A program made the translations under genes and the position numbers. Source: Nectonema munidae (Eukaryota; Nematomorpha; Nectonematoida; Nectonematidae). From it: a stretch of 64,000 nt of DNA. Below are positions 23,170 through 37,200 of this stretch, in pieces (within the stretch, counting starts at the first letter, position 1; every line of letters begins with the position of its first letter). The notes below the pieces were generated by a model. That model saw nothing but the letters and a program-made list of their open reading frames with translations. It was not told the DNA's origin and made no database searches. The DNA lies in the NCBI GenBank assembly GCA_030549495.1, contig JAUIRK010000885.1, positions 992,001-1,056,000 of the forward strand, written 5' to 3'.

Positions 23170-25110
23170 ATGTCATAATTCGCATAAATTTCAGAAAAAC
23201 ACGTAAAGGTTTCTCACTATAAAATAAAAAGATAAAGGAAAACACTGTATTTCAAAAGAGGAGAGTTTAAAAAGGACATCGCGCTTAGCAGAGGAGTCAA
23301 AAAGCAACTGATCACCAATAATACCAGGGTGTTCTTATCACCACAGAAATCTAAAACAAAAATGCGTCACATAACGTTTCCATTTGAAAAACTATATAAC
23401 CTAGCAAACTTTGCTTTGCACAGCATAGATAATGTATAGTGTTTTGGTTGCCAGTCCTATTTATTCGTTTTAAAACATTTTATTTTATGAAATAAGTCTT
23501 GTAACTAGTGCTTTTAAAACGTCTTTGGTACATAAATTGTAGAATGAGTTGTAGCATTATTTAGAAATTAAATTCTGATTAAAGAGCGCAGTACCTCCAG
23601 AACTCTCTTAAAAGGGGGAAGTCGTCTTTCCAATTTTTTAAGTAAAGTATAAACTACTAATTGCATTATGATGTATCATATCATGGTCAACACATTTGTT
23701 TCTTTCATTTTTATTTTTAATACTAAAAATGTTAATCTTGTAAGTCGTTATGATTTTGACTGATTTAGAGTTATGAAGATATACATGAGTTTTTTCATCC
23801 ATATATAAGTTCTATGGTTGAATAAGAAAATCTTTTTCTTTTGAGGGGGTGGTTTCGGTGGGTAGGATATTTCTCGTTAAAAAAGAAAAGTTCCTATTTT
23901 TAACCTGGAGTTGATATGGTATGCCTTTTGGAAAACACTCAATCTGTTTCTGGGATTCATGTTTGACGACTGTATATTTGTCTAGTCAAATTGGTTTATT
24001 TTTAATTGAAAGTTGTTATGAAATGAGGCATATAATATATCAAAATTAAATATTGAGATTTTACCTATATTTGGAGGTAGATATATCAAGTTTGCATCTC
24101 ATTTTTCTAAATGCGAATAACCTTTATACGATAGACTAACTTAACCGTTAGATTTTTTTAACTTCTTCAATCAGAATATGTGCATCGATGTATTACAAAA
24201 ACAAAGAATTATGTTTATAGCAGAGTTGTAGTAGAGGGGAACAAAATGGGAAACTCCCTGATTTAACTTTTATGTTATTGAATTTCTGTATAAACGCAAA
24301 TAACATTATATTTTTAGTTAGAGTGAATTAATGCTTGAATATATATATATATATGCGTATGTATTATTCAGTTTTACGCATTTTGAAGTGTTACTAGAAC
24401 TTTCTAAGATGGCCCAAATTAACACACGACTGAGCGGCACTTGTGTACTAGGTACACTACTGGTTTATATTTCTTTTCGAAATTTGTACTTAAATCGTAC
24501 TTTTTTTGAATATGCTAAAAGAGTACATAAATATGTATAAAGGATATCAGAGAGAGACTGAAAATTTAAGTATTTATGCTTTATTACTTTCTCTAGTCCT
24601 TCTTACGAAGCTGATTTACAAGTAACCGATACTCGGAATGTAATGAAATTGTGAAACATATGCTATATATTCAAGAAATGTGTGTACTAACCTGAGTACA
24701 ACAATATTATAATTTAGTGTATCGACCAAGGGTAGAATAAAGCTATAGGGAAGGGAATAAGATAGCCAGAAAGGATATATAAAAAAAATTTATAGGAATA
24801 ATACAGCCAGATGCTGAAGAGTTTAAGTAATATAATAGAATCCAATCTTTAAAGAATAGTTCACTATAGGTGGAAGTTAAGATCAAGACGCAGAATTGTG
24901 GCGATTATCTCGAACTATGAACAAAGAAGATTTGATGCGAGATTTGAATTAAAGATCTTAGTATGAAATCCAGGCATCTAGACAACCGTATTCAAGGCGT
25001 AGTAGTTGTAAAAATAGGCAAATTATAAAAAACCTTTTATCAAGAAAACTCAGTAATTATTCTTTTGTATATATTTTATAGTAAATAAATAAAGATTAGA
25101 CTAAAATAGT
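23170..25110. other. Spacer 3' of the kinase gene
   Basis: Mostly featureless AT-rich sequence with a short TA microsatellite near 24341-24358. A plus-strand stretch near 24865-24985 reads as LRSRRRIVAIISNYEQRRFD and looks coding, perhaps a mobile-element scrap, but I do not recognise it. No canonical AATAAA was seen on the minus strand just downstream of the kinase stop. Confidence 0.4.
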
Positions 25111-25118
25111 GTTTGCAG

Positions 25119-25229
25119 TCAAACTAAAGCTTCGTATAAATTTGGTGAGTCGAGGAAGAGTTTGCATTTTAAGAAGTAGGCGAGTTCAAGATCTTCAGAC
25201 ATGATTGCATGCTCAAAAGCAGTGATGTT
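25119..25229 (-). CDS. rdgA: Kinase exon 19: C-terminus and stop
   Basis: Encodes [20 protein letters not shown] and a tail ending NLYEALV, then TGA (25121-25119). DxELAxYL matches the last conserved block of zeta/iota kinases. Confidence 0.95.
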   Translation of the reverse strand, partial: NITAFEHAIMSEDLELAYFLKCKLFLDSPNLYEALV

Positions 25230-28200
25230 CTAAAATGCATATTAACTCTTTTAAATGTGATAGTCTTAATGAATTAGGCAATACCTTGTAATCTTTTGTG
25301 TTAATTTTAGCTCCAGAGGATATAAGTAAGTAGCATATATTTCTCCTGCCATACCACGTTGCTTTGTGTAATGGAGTTTGACCACTGGTAAAATAAATAG
25401 TGCAAACGTATAAAATCTAAGCCAGCATAAATCATGATTTTCCTACCGTTTTGAAAAGTAATTTATCTTATGGTTATTTTTTTCAGGGAATTTTATACAA
25501 ATAATTAAAGCAATCAAAGTTATATAAAAGTTGTACTTACCTAAAACAGTCTTTTGCATTTAAAATATCTTTTCCTGCTAATGTAAAAAAAATTAATTTA
25601 AATGTTCAAAAAAAATAAATTTGTAAAAAATTAGAATATATTAACTTATTATTATTATTATCTAAAAATTTATTTTACCGTTTTTAATCAGCCATTGTGC
25701 TACTTTCTTATAGCCAAATTTGCTTGCATAATGAAGACAGTTCAGTCCCCATTCATCCACTATGTCCAAAGGTGTATCAAACTTCTTATATAGTAGTTGC
25801 ATCTAAAATACAAATTTTCCCAAAAATAATCAATAAAGTGTGTCGTAAAATGCTATATGATAATCATTTTATTCATCGATTGATAAAGTATTCTTATCGT
25901 AGTAATTCCTCTTCTCGGGTGCATACGGGCATAAAAATCTTACAAAATGAATATCAGATTTAAGATCATACAATTACATCATTTTTTGTGCTTTATTAAT
26001 ATAATTTTTTTTAATGATACCATAGTAATTTATCTTCATCAGATGCTATAGCAATTTTTAAGAGTTTTCTCTTATTTCTAACAATAAAATTGGAAATAGA
26101 CAAAATATTGAAAAAAGAGAAAATAGAATTGAAAAAAAAGAAAATAGAATTGAAGAACGAAAAAAGACAAAATAGAATTGAAATGGTATATAAATTCTTT
26201 GATAATGATTATTATATACAACGCGATCAACTTTTTGCTGAACTCTACATGTTTCTTTTTATCTACTTTAGAAAATCGAATAGAAACTTTTATAAACAGA
26301 ATCGTGAAGAAAACAACAATAATTATTTATTTATCTACACGCCCGCAAAATTGGACTTTCCCAGAATTGTTTTAAATATGTGATGCGTATTTTACATTTC
26401 AATGATGCTGAATCCAAATATTATCACAGGTTTTGCCTAACACGTAATGTTTAGTCACAAATTTGTAGAGCTCACTATATATTAAAATAAATACAACAGA
26501 AAGTTTGCCTGATCTTTTATTTAGAGAGAAATGAATGATACATCAAACTGCTATAAAATAAATAAAGTATTTATATTTTATTTATAAAAGGTATAAAATA
26601 AATCAAAATCTATTTTTCTCTTCAAAACGACGCCTGTAACCTTTACGTTTGTACACCTTTTGTGAAGTCTCTAGGTGCAACATCCAGCAGTAGTTCGCAA
26701 TCATACTAACGTTCCACCTTCCTTGGTACCTTCTTTCCATCTCATTTATGTTCTGGTGGAACCTTTCCCCCTGTTCTTCGCTCACATCTCCTAAATTTTC
26801 TGGGAAATGCTCAAGATGCACATGTAGGAAATGAGCGACTCATATTGCATCCCAAAGCCTTGAAATTTTACTGCATTCTTCCTACGATTTCATTGTAGTC
26901 TGGACTCTTATGATTGCCCAAGAAGTTTTTCATCACATTCTTGAAGCTGATCCAAGTATTCTTTTCAACCTCATCTCGAAGTTTTCATCCGTCATGAGCT
27001 TTCTTATGTCCGGCCAACAAATACTCCTCTTTAATCTTGGTTCGCGAGAGACCAGGACACTTTCCACACAAATGAGCGAAACGTTTTCCTTCAAGTGGCA
27101 AAGTCTTTACAAACTATTTCGCCAGCCCCAATTTGATGTGAGTGGTGGCAGTAGAATCTTTTTAGGGAGTCGAATTAAGATTTTTCGCTACATAAAAATT
27201 TCGTGTACCCTGCTTGCTGCCCCAACAACATATATGCCATTTTCAAATAACAGCAAATCATCCAGCAGTGACATTTATAATTGATTCTGTCTAAAAGAAC
27301 GACCAAAATTTCATAGGACTCTTCCATTATTACTGAGTGTCCCACAGAAATTGAAGCATACTTATTGCTGTTATGCAAAAGAATGGCTTTAAGACTTCTC
27401 TTAGATGAATCTTCTCCATTCTTCATTGTTATAACACAAAACGTTATGGTTATAATTACGTTATGTAAAATAATACACAATCAGATATTTGATAGGTCGG
27501 CATAGAAAATATTTGAATTTTGAGACAATCAAAAGAAAGCATTTTCTATTTATATTAAAAATAATAATTCTGTAATAAAAATGGCTATTAAAGAATAAGA
27601 ATCATGGTGAAAGTTAATTTTTCAAAGATATTCGCTAAAGATTTCATAAGAAATATTCCCTTAACTCTTCATTGAATGATAAATTTCAATCCAACTTTTC
27701 TCCCTGTAAACAAACATCAGTCAATTTTTCGAATTAAATATAAGTTAATTATTATTATTAATTATAAAAATACTAAAATGAAAAATGCACAAACTTTGAT
27801 ATATTTGTAAAAAGTATACAAATCAATTTTTATCTCATCACTGGTGAAAAGATTATTCAAACAAGAATTTTTAAACGGCAAACCTTTAAAAAGTAACTAA
27901 TGATAACAGAGAATTTAATGTGGGGTGATTTCGTTTAAAAGGCACAATGCACCGCTTGCATCCAACTATGAGGAAAACAGCCTTGGTGTGGGATCGAACC
28001 CAAGACCATGAGTTATCGAATCCAGCATTTAACCAACCCTACTCACGCGCCTTCGATCAATTGGGTTATTTGGTAGAAATTTTAACTTTTTAGGCGACAC
28101 CTAAAAGTTTCAAAAGTATAAACAAAAGATGATTTTCAATATTTTATGGCAGAGTCAGCGTTGCTTTTATTTATTCCATAAAGTGAGTCGAAAAATAGAG

Positions 28201-31200
28201 CAGGAAAAGAAATCGTTTGTGTTTCACTGAAAAGCCTCACACTCCATTACAATTTAAAACATATGTTATCAGTATGAAATACTTTTCGACAATTCCACGT
28301 GAATCAAATTTTTGATTTTATTAATGGTCGGTAGTTCACCCAGGGGAAGAATAATCTTCTATAATTGACAGATAGGGATTTCATCTTTTGATTAGAGAAA
28401 GTAAATAAATTTGGATTAAGAGAAACATAACCCACATGTGTTTGAACTCATATCATCATTAAAGATTAATAAGTATTTTTTAATATCCTATAAGGAAACT
28501 GTTGCTGAGAAGTCATGAATAGTTGAATCTTTTATTCACAAAAATTCTATATCAATAAATTTTCGACCACTCTCTTCTTCTTCAGATCAAATATATCGAT
28601 ACAAAGAGGAAAACAAGGAGCAGAGGATGAAGAAGCAGGATATGATTTTAGATTAACCAGATTGTCAAAAATTAACTTATCATAACACTGAGGTACTAAT
28701 TTAGACCATTTTTTGTTTCATTATAAATTTTAGTGTTTTTATGACGTTTGATGTGCTAATTTTAAAATTGTAATTATTTTTGTGTCTTCTATATTTATAA
28801 AAAAAATTAGAAGAATATATTTTTGGTATTATTGCTGCTTACAAAACTAAAAAACCCCGATGAATATTACGTCTTAAGGGCGGATTTAGAAATAACTTTA
28901 ACACGGGCTAACATTTTTTCTAAAATGAACTTTCAATGAATTTATTTTTAGGTTTAAACAGCTTTTCAGCAACAGGATTTTTCGCAAAAGACAAGAGAAC
29001 TCTACTTTTCTTTGATGGGAAACCAGCCTGAGGAGATTACTTTTTTAACCATTCACGTTTTTGCTACCATAAGAGTCTGGACATCTTGAAGTTAGCGCAT
29101 ATGTTCCATCTATACTCATTATATATAATCTTGTCTAGCATCTTTTTGTTGAACATAGTAACAAAAAGGGATATAGATGGATATGTTGCAAAACAGTCTT
29201 GAGACTTTTTATAAAAAAAGTCAATGAATAAACGTCATTGATCGGGATATGGCTTTAAACTAATTTTTCAAATAAACCTTTTATCTTTGCGCAGAATTAA
29301 AAAATCCGTTAAGTAAAAATCCTTCCTGTCATACTCTGTTATTTAAACTGTTTACACTTATGGGCAACAAATGTCATCTTTTCACTTTGATGCGAACAAC
29401 TCAACTCCTGTTTTAGTAAGTTTTATATCATTGACTACGTGGTCAAGCTTTTTTTAGTATGGAAAATGAAGCTTTTGTAGTAAACTTTATCTTTTTTCCG
29501 TCTCAGTGAACATCATGAACAGTCAAATCAACATCAGATTTAGATTTCTATGCGAAACATACTGCAATTGGCAACTCATCGCCATATGAAACTGGAAAGA
29601 TTCAAGGAGAAATGTTTCCATAATTAGGTCTTTGTACAAACGTAAAAATATAAATCATTCAAGTCGTTTTTTTAACTCTAGCCGAATTCTAAGAGTTGTG
29701 AATGGCATCCATTTTCATTTAGACTTATCCTTGTGGAGTCGACGTACAAGAACCATAGATTACAAAAGGAACCCACATCTTATCATGGTCTCTGATTTAC
29801 ACACCAAAATATTTTTCATATGTGATTCAATATTTAGTAGCACTTAAAATGTATTTTGCTTGTTTGAGCCAATATATTCCACACAATATTACTAAGTTTA
29901 TAACTTATACTCTCTTTTAGTCATTTTCAATTTAATTACTGGAACAAATAAAAAAAATTATAATTTTGAAAAATAGAAAGGCAAGTGAACGACTTAAAAA
30001 ATTTTCTTTGCTCAGAAAATAATAAAAACATTGATGCAACAAAAAAATAAATATTACCATATTCAGAGAACTAGATTTACACAGAAAAGTGAGGAAAATG
30101 AGAATGAAACATTTTCTTGTTAGCTAGTGATGCAATAATTTATTCTTTTAATTCTACTAACTAACAACCTAACTCCCAAAACCATAAATATTAAACTTTT
30201 AATAATATTACTTGAATTTGAGAAGCGTTTTCTTTAGTCACACACCCAGAAAAACATTCATGTGCGCAAAAGCGTTTTTTTAGTCGCCTATCTCCTATAA
30301 AAGTTACTATATACGGGAACTTGATCTCAAAGAAATAATAAAATGTTCACTTTGTTGTTATATTTTTAACAGATTAATGAAAATGCTACTTCTCACGTTC
30401 CGCGTCCTATCCCTTCTCTTTCGCCCTACCAATTTCCATCTGAACTTGTCATTTTTTCAGTTCATCAAAATTCCCATTTAAGATTTATTCATGTAATACG
30501 AGTTTATTCATATGATATTTATGCGTAAGAGCATCTGCTCTATATATATTATATATATTATATTCCTTTCTTTGAAGCGAGCCAAAACTTGATCTCTTTT
30601 GTATCTTACTCATGCAAGCTTACGTTTCTTTTGTATGAGCTATCAATGGTCACGCAGAAAGAAATTTTGAGCGTCAGCTAGTTCTTTTGAAACATTAATG
30701 CGGTGACTACTTGTTTAGGGCAATTAGAAAATCGTAAATCCACAATAACTTGAACAGGTATAGATATATTGATTGGAATAAATCAATAGAAACGTAAATT
30801 TTAATGAGAATAAAATAAAGGCTGTACCTTACTTTGTCTAAATTTCCTCGTTTACAAGCATTCAGCATGTCTAAATTGAAAGAGCAAAGGTAGATTTTTA
30901 TAAAAGGATAATTAAAAAGACGGCTACTTAGTTCATTTTTCGACAACTCAAAGTCAGAAGTGTGAACGGAGCACTTGTGATTTATATAGTCAAGTGAAGG
31001 AGTGGGAGAAGTTCGACGGTTTTCTCTATAATAAAAAATACGAATAAAACAAAACAACATATATTTAATTACTTCAAGAAAGAAAATTAAAGTTTAAATT
31101 AAGATGTTATACTTGAAAGATATCATTTGAGTTTCTAACGAATTTGGTATCTCTGAAGCTTCACATAATAAACGTATTTTTTAGCCAAGTTAATTCAAAA

Positions 31201-34200
31201 GCAACATAAATTTATACTTGTCAACAAAATAAATTATAAATTGGGTTAATTCATAAAGCTAAAGGGTTGGGTCTATTTCTAGGGCTTTCTTATGCAGAGT
31301 ACTTTTTTCTATTAGATCTGTGGTGACGGCGATGATCAACATTCATTTTTAGTTAGATATGCATTAATTTTAAGATAAATATTGGCTTTGAGACAAAAAA
31401 AGAAACTACATGGAACTAATCAACACAGAGCCTTTTTAACGTTAACACTAGAAAAGCTGCTCTTATCTTCCCTTTCTACTTGACTGGTTGGACCAGTGCC
31501 CGCGCTAAAGCTAAATTTCAAGGGGGGCTGAAATGGGGCAAAGAAACACATTTGCAAAAAATTTATTTCCTATATTACTTTATATCCTATATTACTTTGC
31601 TGAAAAGCATGAAGTACTTCTGTATAAAAACCTATAGAAATCTCATATTATACATACACATACACCAACATTTATATAAGATTATTGTGTACAATTTTTG
31701 CTTATTTATTTTTCCTTTAAAAAGTGCATAACCAAAAATTTTAGGAGGGCATAGATTAATACAGGGGGGGGGCACTGGGTTGGACCACTCTTGAGAATAC
31801 TGGCTTAGCTAAAAATAGACTCCAAGTTAATGAGTAGTGTGAAACACTTTCAATGTACAGTTAAAACTCTGTGAATTAACAAGTTAGGGACTCAATAATT
31901 GTGTTCATTATATGAAGGCTGTTGACTAATAGCAGGTTTATTTGTAAGAATAAATTGAGACTTGGAAAATATCTCCACAAAGTACTGAAAATAGGATGCC
32001 TCTATGTCTGTAACAGGAGAGTATGATGAAGAGATGTTGAACCACAATATAAGTAAAAATAGAGAACAGACTATACGCGGATGATACAAAGGTTGGTTAG
32101 GCTGGTAAAATGTTATAAAATGCTTGAATTGTATACTAACAATAATAAGACTTTGCCGAATCATCTACAAAATTCAGTTATATTAAAATGCCAATAAATT
32201 AGTTAAAAATAGTTAAAACTGAGGTCATTCATCTAAAAATTTTGGGAAAAATAGGACAAGAACAATTTTATACCAAGTTAGTCGAATTTTATGCAGTTCA
32301 TTTCTGGTCCTTTTGGAGTACAGGAAGATCTAGAAGAAATCTTTCAACGGGCCATTTTATTATTCAAAAATGAATTTTTTCTAAATACAGTAAAATTTTG
32401 GCATGGGAACAACTCAATTCAAAGGAAAACCTAGGCTATAGAGACAATATAAGTGCAACGGTTTTTGTTTCAATAGAAATTATACATTTTTAACTTTGAG
32501 TAAAGGACAACCTCAATAAAAGTAATTAGGGACAGATCATTTGAGACGGAATCAAAAATAATTTTGAAATAAGGTACAGTGAAGAAAAAATATGCAAATT
32601 AAAAATTATTAGGATGACTAGGTATATGACTGAAAATTTTTTTTTTTAATTTTTTATTTCCTGTATTACAAATCGATGAGTTTATAAAGTATTAACATGA
32701 ATCTAACCTAATTTTCATATTTTTTAGAAAAAACTTCCCGCAAGCATGCATTTGAAGTTTCAACGATTCTAGTTTCTATTTCTGAATTTTAGCTTTTTTA
32801 TTTTAGGAATATTTAAAATAAGTTTTCTAATTTTTTTTTATTTTTAGATTATTCTAGTTAAAAAAATTGACTTTAAATTTTCTCTTTTAAATGGGCGACT
32901 TTAAATCAAGTAAAGTTGTTTTAAAAAATTCGAAAACTTGGCTGAAAAACTTACCTGTTGGCAAGGGGGTTCAATTAAGAATTCTACCGAGAATAGAAAA
33001 TTTTTCAACGTTTACAAGATTGCCAAAAGCTAAAGATGTTCTTGGACTTTTTGTTTTTTTGTTTAAAAAAGAAAAGGTCAAGAAAATTCGAATTAAAATT
33101 CTGACACACGAGTTGATAAAATTATGGCAAAAAACGAGTTTTCCTATTTTGAGTGAGCAAGCAGTGGAAGTGAGAGTGGAAAAGTTAATAAAGATGTACG
33201 AAAAAATAGAAAAAACCCAAAAAAAGAATTTCAAAAGGAATTGAATGATATATTTGATATTACAAAAAAAGAAGGTCTTGAAAGCTAACATCTAAATTTA
33301 AATGTATTAAAAATCAAGTAATCAAGATATTAAATGATAAAGATAAAATAATATATTTATAGGAAAAAAATAACTCTAATCGTAAAGGAATTTAGTGTAA
33401 GACCATTTGAAAAAGTTGAAAATAAAGCTTGGGATTGGTTCAACAAAGCAAGGTCTAAAAAGATCGCAATATCAGAGCCTCTCTTATAAAAGCAATATTA
33501 AAAGTTGATAAAGATAAAACGTCGAAAATTCTAAAGCTTCCGACGTTTGGTTTGAATAACTTTAAGCGTTATTATAATTTGCACTGTGTAATAATTATGG
33601 AAAAAAGGGTGATTTCACAAAGTGGCGATAAATAGAAAAAACAGCTGCCTAATCTTATAGTTAAATATTCCACGGAAAACATCTATAACTTAGATGAAAC
33701 TGTTCTGAACGTTTAACCATTTGTTTGCTTACAAGTATGAGTGACATGTTTAAAAAACCAGTGTCTTTTTCCACTAAAAACAGTAGCAGTTTTGTAACCT
33801 TTAGATCACAGAATATGCTCATAAAAATTATATAAAAACTTAAATTACGTTCTATCTTAGCTTTATATGAAAAATATTATTCACAATTTGAGAGTTTTAT
33901 AATTCCACTTAGCAATCATATGGATGTCAAATGCTTTGAATCAAGGTGGACACGGTAATAAAGTTGTTTTATAATCAGGATTTTTATCAGATCAAAGTTA
34001 TGAAGTAAAACACGATGAAGATCAAGTTAACTTTTTGATTAAAGTTATCAGTGCAACTTCTAAAGAATCCAATTTTGGAATTTTTCAGATTCCTTGTTGT
34101 TGTAAGAAATTATTTCAATTGACAATGAAGTTGAAATATTGGAAAATGAAAATGATGGGGAGCAAGAATGCGATAAAACGATGATGAGTTCAATTCTAAA

Positions 34201-37200
34201 AAATACTGCCATGTAGAAAAGCACCTTCTTCAATTAAAGATATAAGCTAAGCATTAGACTCTATGAAAGATATAGAGTTAATTTGTCTTGAAAATAATTT
34301 TAGTGTTCCTTTAAACATGCTTAAAAAAGTTGAAATGTGTTTTGAAGAAATCAAAAGTTGTTCCACAATATTGAAGCAAATAAAATTAGAAGATTTTTTC
34401 AAATAATAAAAGGGCCAAGAAAGTTCCCATACTCTTAACTTTATCTATTCGTTATTTTATTAATAAATTTGTTTCTGCTATTTTTAACAAATTGCTTCAC
34501 ACAATAGTCACAAGACATGCTAAAAACCCACCAAAAAATATCTTTTGATTTTTGTTTTTACTTTATCATTTAAATTGGTGTACGCTACCTTACCGGGAAA
34601 AACAAAAATTTAGATACAAAGCTTGTTCTTTTTATCAAGGTTATACTTAAAGAATTTTTATTTATAATAATATACACTTGTCTATATAAGAAAACAGTGT
34701 GAATGAATGCTTATGTCTGTGGAGTATTACACAAAGAATAACAACTCAAAGCTTCATCTCACGAATCTGAATTACAATTCTTCTTTCATAAATTCAAATT
34801 AAATTTGATTAATTTGGCGAACATTGCTGCTCTCTAAATCCGCCATTGCTCTCGAGTTATAGGATATTACGATTTACAACTGAATAACGTATGCAGCAGT
34901 GAAATCTTTGAATTTATATTCCAGGTATACTCCCTAATATTCACGGAATAGTCTTTGCAGACGTAACTTACATACGAGTCAAATACTTTCTTATGGTTAT
35001 GGAGAATTTTGGTACTTGGTTAATCAGCGTATCTACAAAATTGGCTTTATTTGAACTATTGCATTATGATAAGTGAAGCCTTTTTTGTTGAATAACAGCA
35101 AGAACAGATTGTAGGCATTTGCTGCGTATTTTTTAGTATCTTTTGATACGAAAAATCTTCAGAGTAATTTATCCATGCACAAACCATAATTAATAAAACT
35201 AATTTAGAAAAATTTGAAGAAGTGGAATTGGTAAATGGGAATTAATACTGATGATATTTTTGCATATAAAGTTACACATTATTATTAAAATGATCTAACA
35301 TTTGTTTTTCCAATAACGCACCAATGTCATTGATCAAATAACCATTATTCTGCTTGATGCCTTCTTCACCTTCATTGTTGCATTCCTCAGAATTTTCTTT
35401 ATTTTGTGGTTCCTTAAACATAATAATCTCATAAGAATAACTATGAAGTGCGAGTTAATCAATAGTTGTGTACAAAGAAGACATTATTAGTATTTTCAAA
35501 TCAATTTTAAAATTTTGGTCAATCAGATAATTATAAGGTAAAAATTTGTGATAAATAAGATATACTGATTTTATTCTTATTAAAATCATGTTACTCGACA
35601 AATTTAGGTTTATCAGATTTTCATGTTATATTTAAAAAAATTAGGATAATATTTATTGCATAGTATAATATGTAAAGATAAAAATATTTTAAAATCATGT
35701 ATACAATGGATGAAGATCAATATTTTTAAAATGAAAGACTTTCATATAATGAAATTGATAACAGTTTAAATAATATGAGAAGTAACATTGTTTATTATGC
35801 CGAAGTATGTTCGTTTGAAGAATAAGTTAAAAGGGTATTCAAAAAGTTAAGCATAAATATTACCTTAACAGATAGAGTTTATGTAAATATATATAAACAG
35901 TTTGATGTAAGACACTTGCTTGAAAAGATTTAAAATGTTTATTTATATTTTGAAAAAAAAACAAATGATTGAGCACAAGGTAAAGTTATTGCGTTCACTT
36001 GCATCAGAGTAAATGAAAAGTGTATCACATAAGATGGTAACAAAAGTCACGAACACTAATTGTAAAGCAGGAATGGGGAAACGCTCTCCCACTGCCCAAA
36101 TTGCGCTGGTGAGAGTTTTTTTTATAGCGCGCGCACAACTTTTTTGAAAAAGTCATGATTATTTAATTATAAAAATGGAAGTGAAGCTGCTGCCCACGCG
36201 GACCTTGATTTTTGAAATTTTTCCTCCGCTACGCTAAAAAGTTTTACCAACTATTATTATTACTTATTATTAATAATTTTATTTTATCAAAATTAATATA
36301 AGTAATCAAGATGCGTATGAAAGACACAGATATAAAAGAATTAGTAAAAGAAAAAAACATTATTGGAGAACTGATCTAAAAGCCAAAAGGCCATAGGCAG
36401 GATTCAGCTCGAAAGTAGGGATCAAAATTGCGATTTTTACATCATAACAGCATTACGATTACTTTAAACTATAGTAATAAAATAAATCAGAGTAGATTCT
36501 TGCAGTTGAAACAATCTTTATCACATGTAGTAGTGGAGTTATAACGTGCAATAAAGTACTTTTTTAAGGCAAATTTAAAAGGTAAAATTCCTATGGAAAT
36601 ATCTTCAAAAAACATTGGGTGCTTGATGTAGAAGGAGTAGGTTTTATAATAAATAGTGATATTAGATGTAGAAAGTAGGTGATAAATAGGTGCTGGTAGA
36701 TTAGCTCTTCTTGTATTGTAGTGAGTATCATCTTTGTAATTCAATCAGGACCCAAAAAGTATGATGATTTTTCAGATTATTGAGTAAAAAACAAGCAACC
36801 TTTAGATTGAAAATGTCTTGTATTTTGAGCAAGTGGTATTCCTTTAGAATTGGTTCCAATGTGGTGAGAAAAATTTAGTTTGCTATCTATTACCAAGATT
36901 AGGAGGTTAAAACTGTTTGTCACTTCTAGGCCAGCTTCTAGTAAAAAGACAGTGGATACCATAGATTTGAGTGATACAATCATTGCTTTTGATTTCCCTT
37001 TGTTAATAACCAAGTTATTCTCCTTACACCAGGTATTAATCATATCCAAGTGTTTATTGTAACGTGTGGAGTCAATTGACCTATTGGAATTTTTCATGCA
37101 AGTAAGCGAAAAATAAAAACAAAGGTCATCTGCATAAAGTAGAGGTTTGAAATCAACTATGGAGAAAAGGTCATTGACATAAATACTAAAAAGGAGAGGT

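Noticed and set aside
27985-28051. Apparent tRNA gene on the minus strand
   Set aside because: The B box is good but the acceptor stem does not pair and the sequence continues as a SINE body.
29000-29780. Possible piggyBac-like or other transposase on the minus strand
   Set aside because: Scattered short open pieces only; none of the catalytic or GTVR/KKP motifs could be placed.
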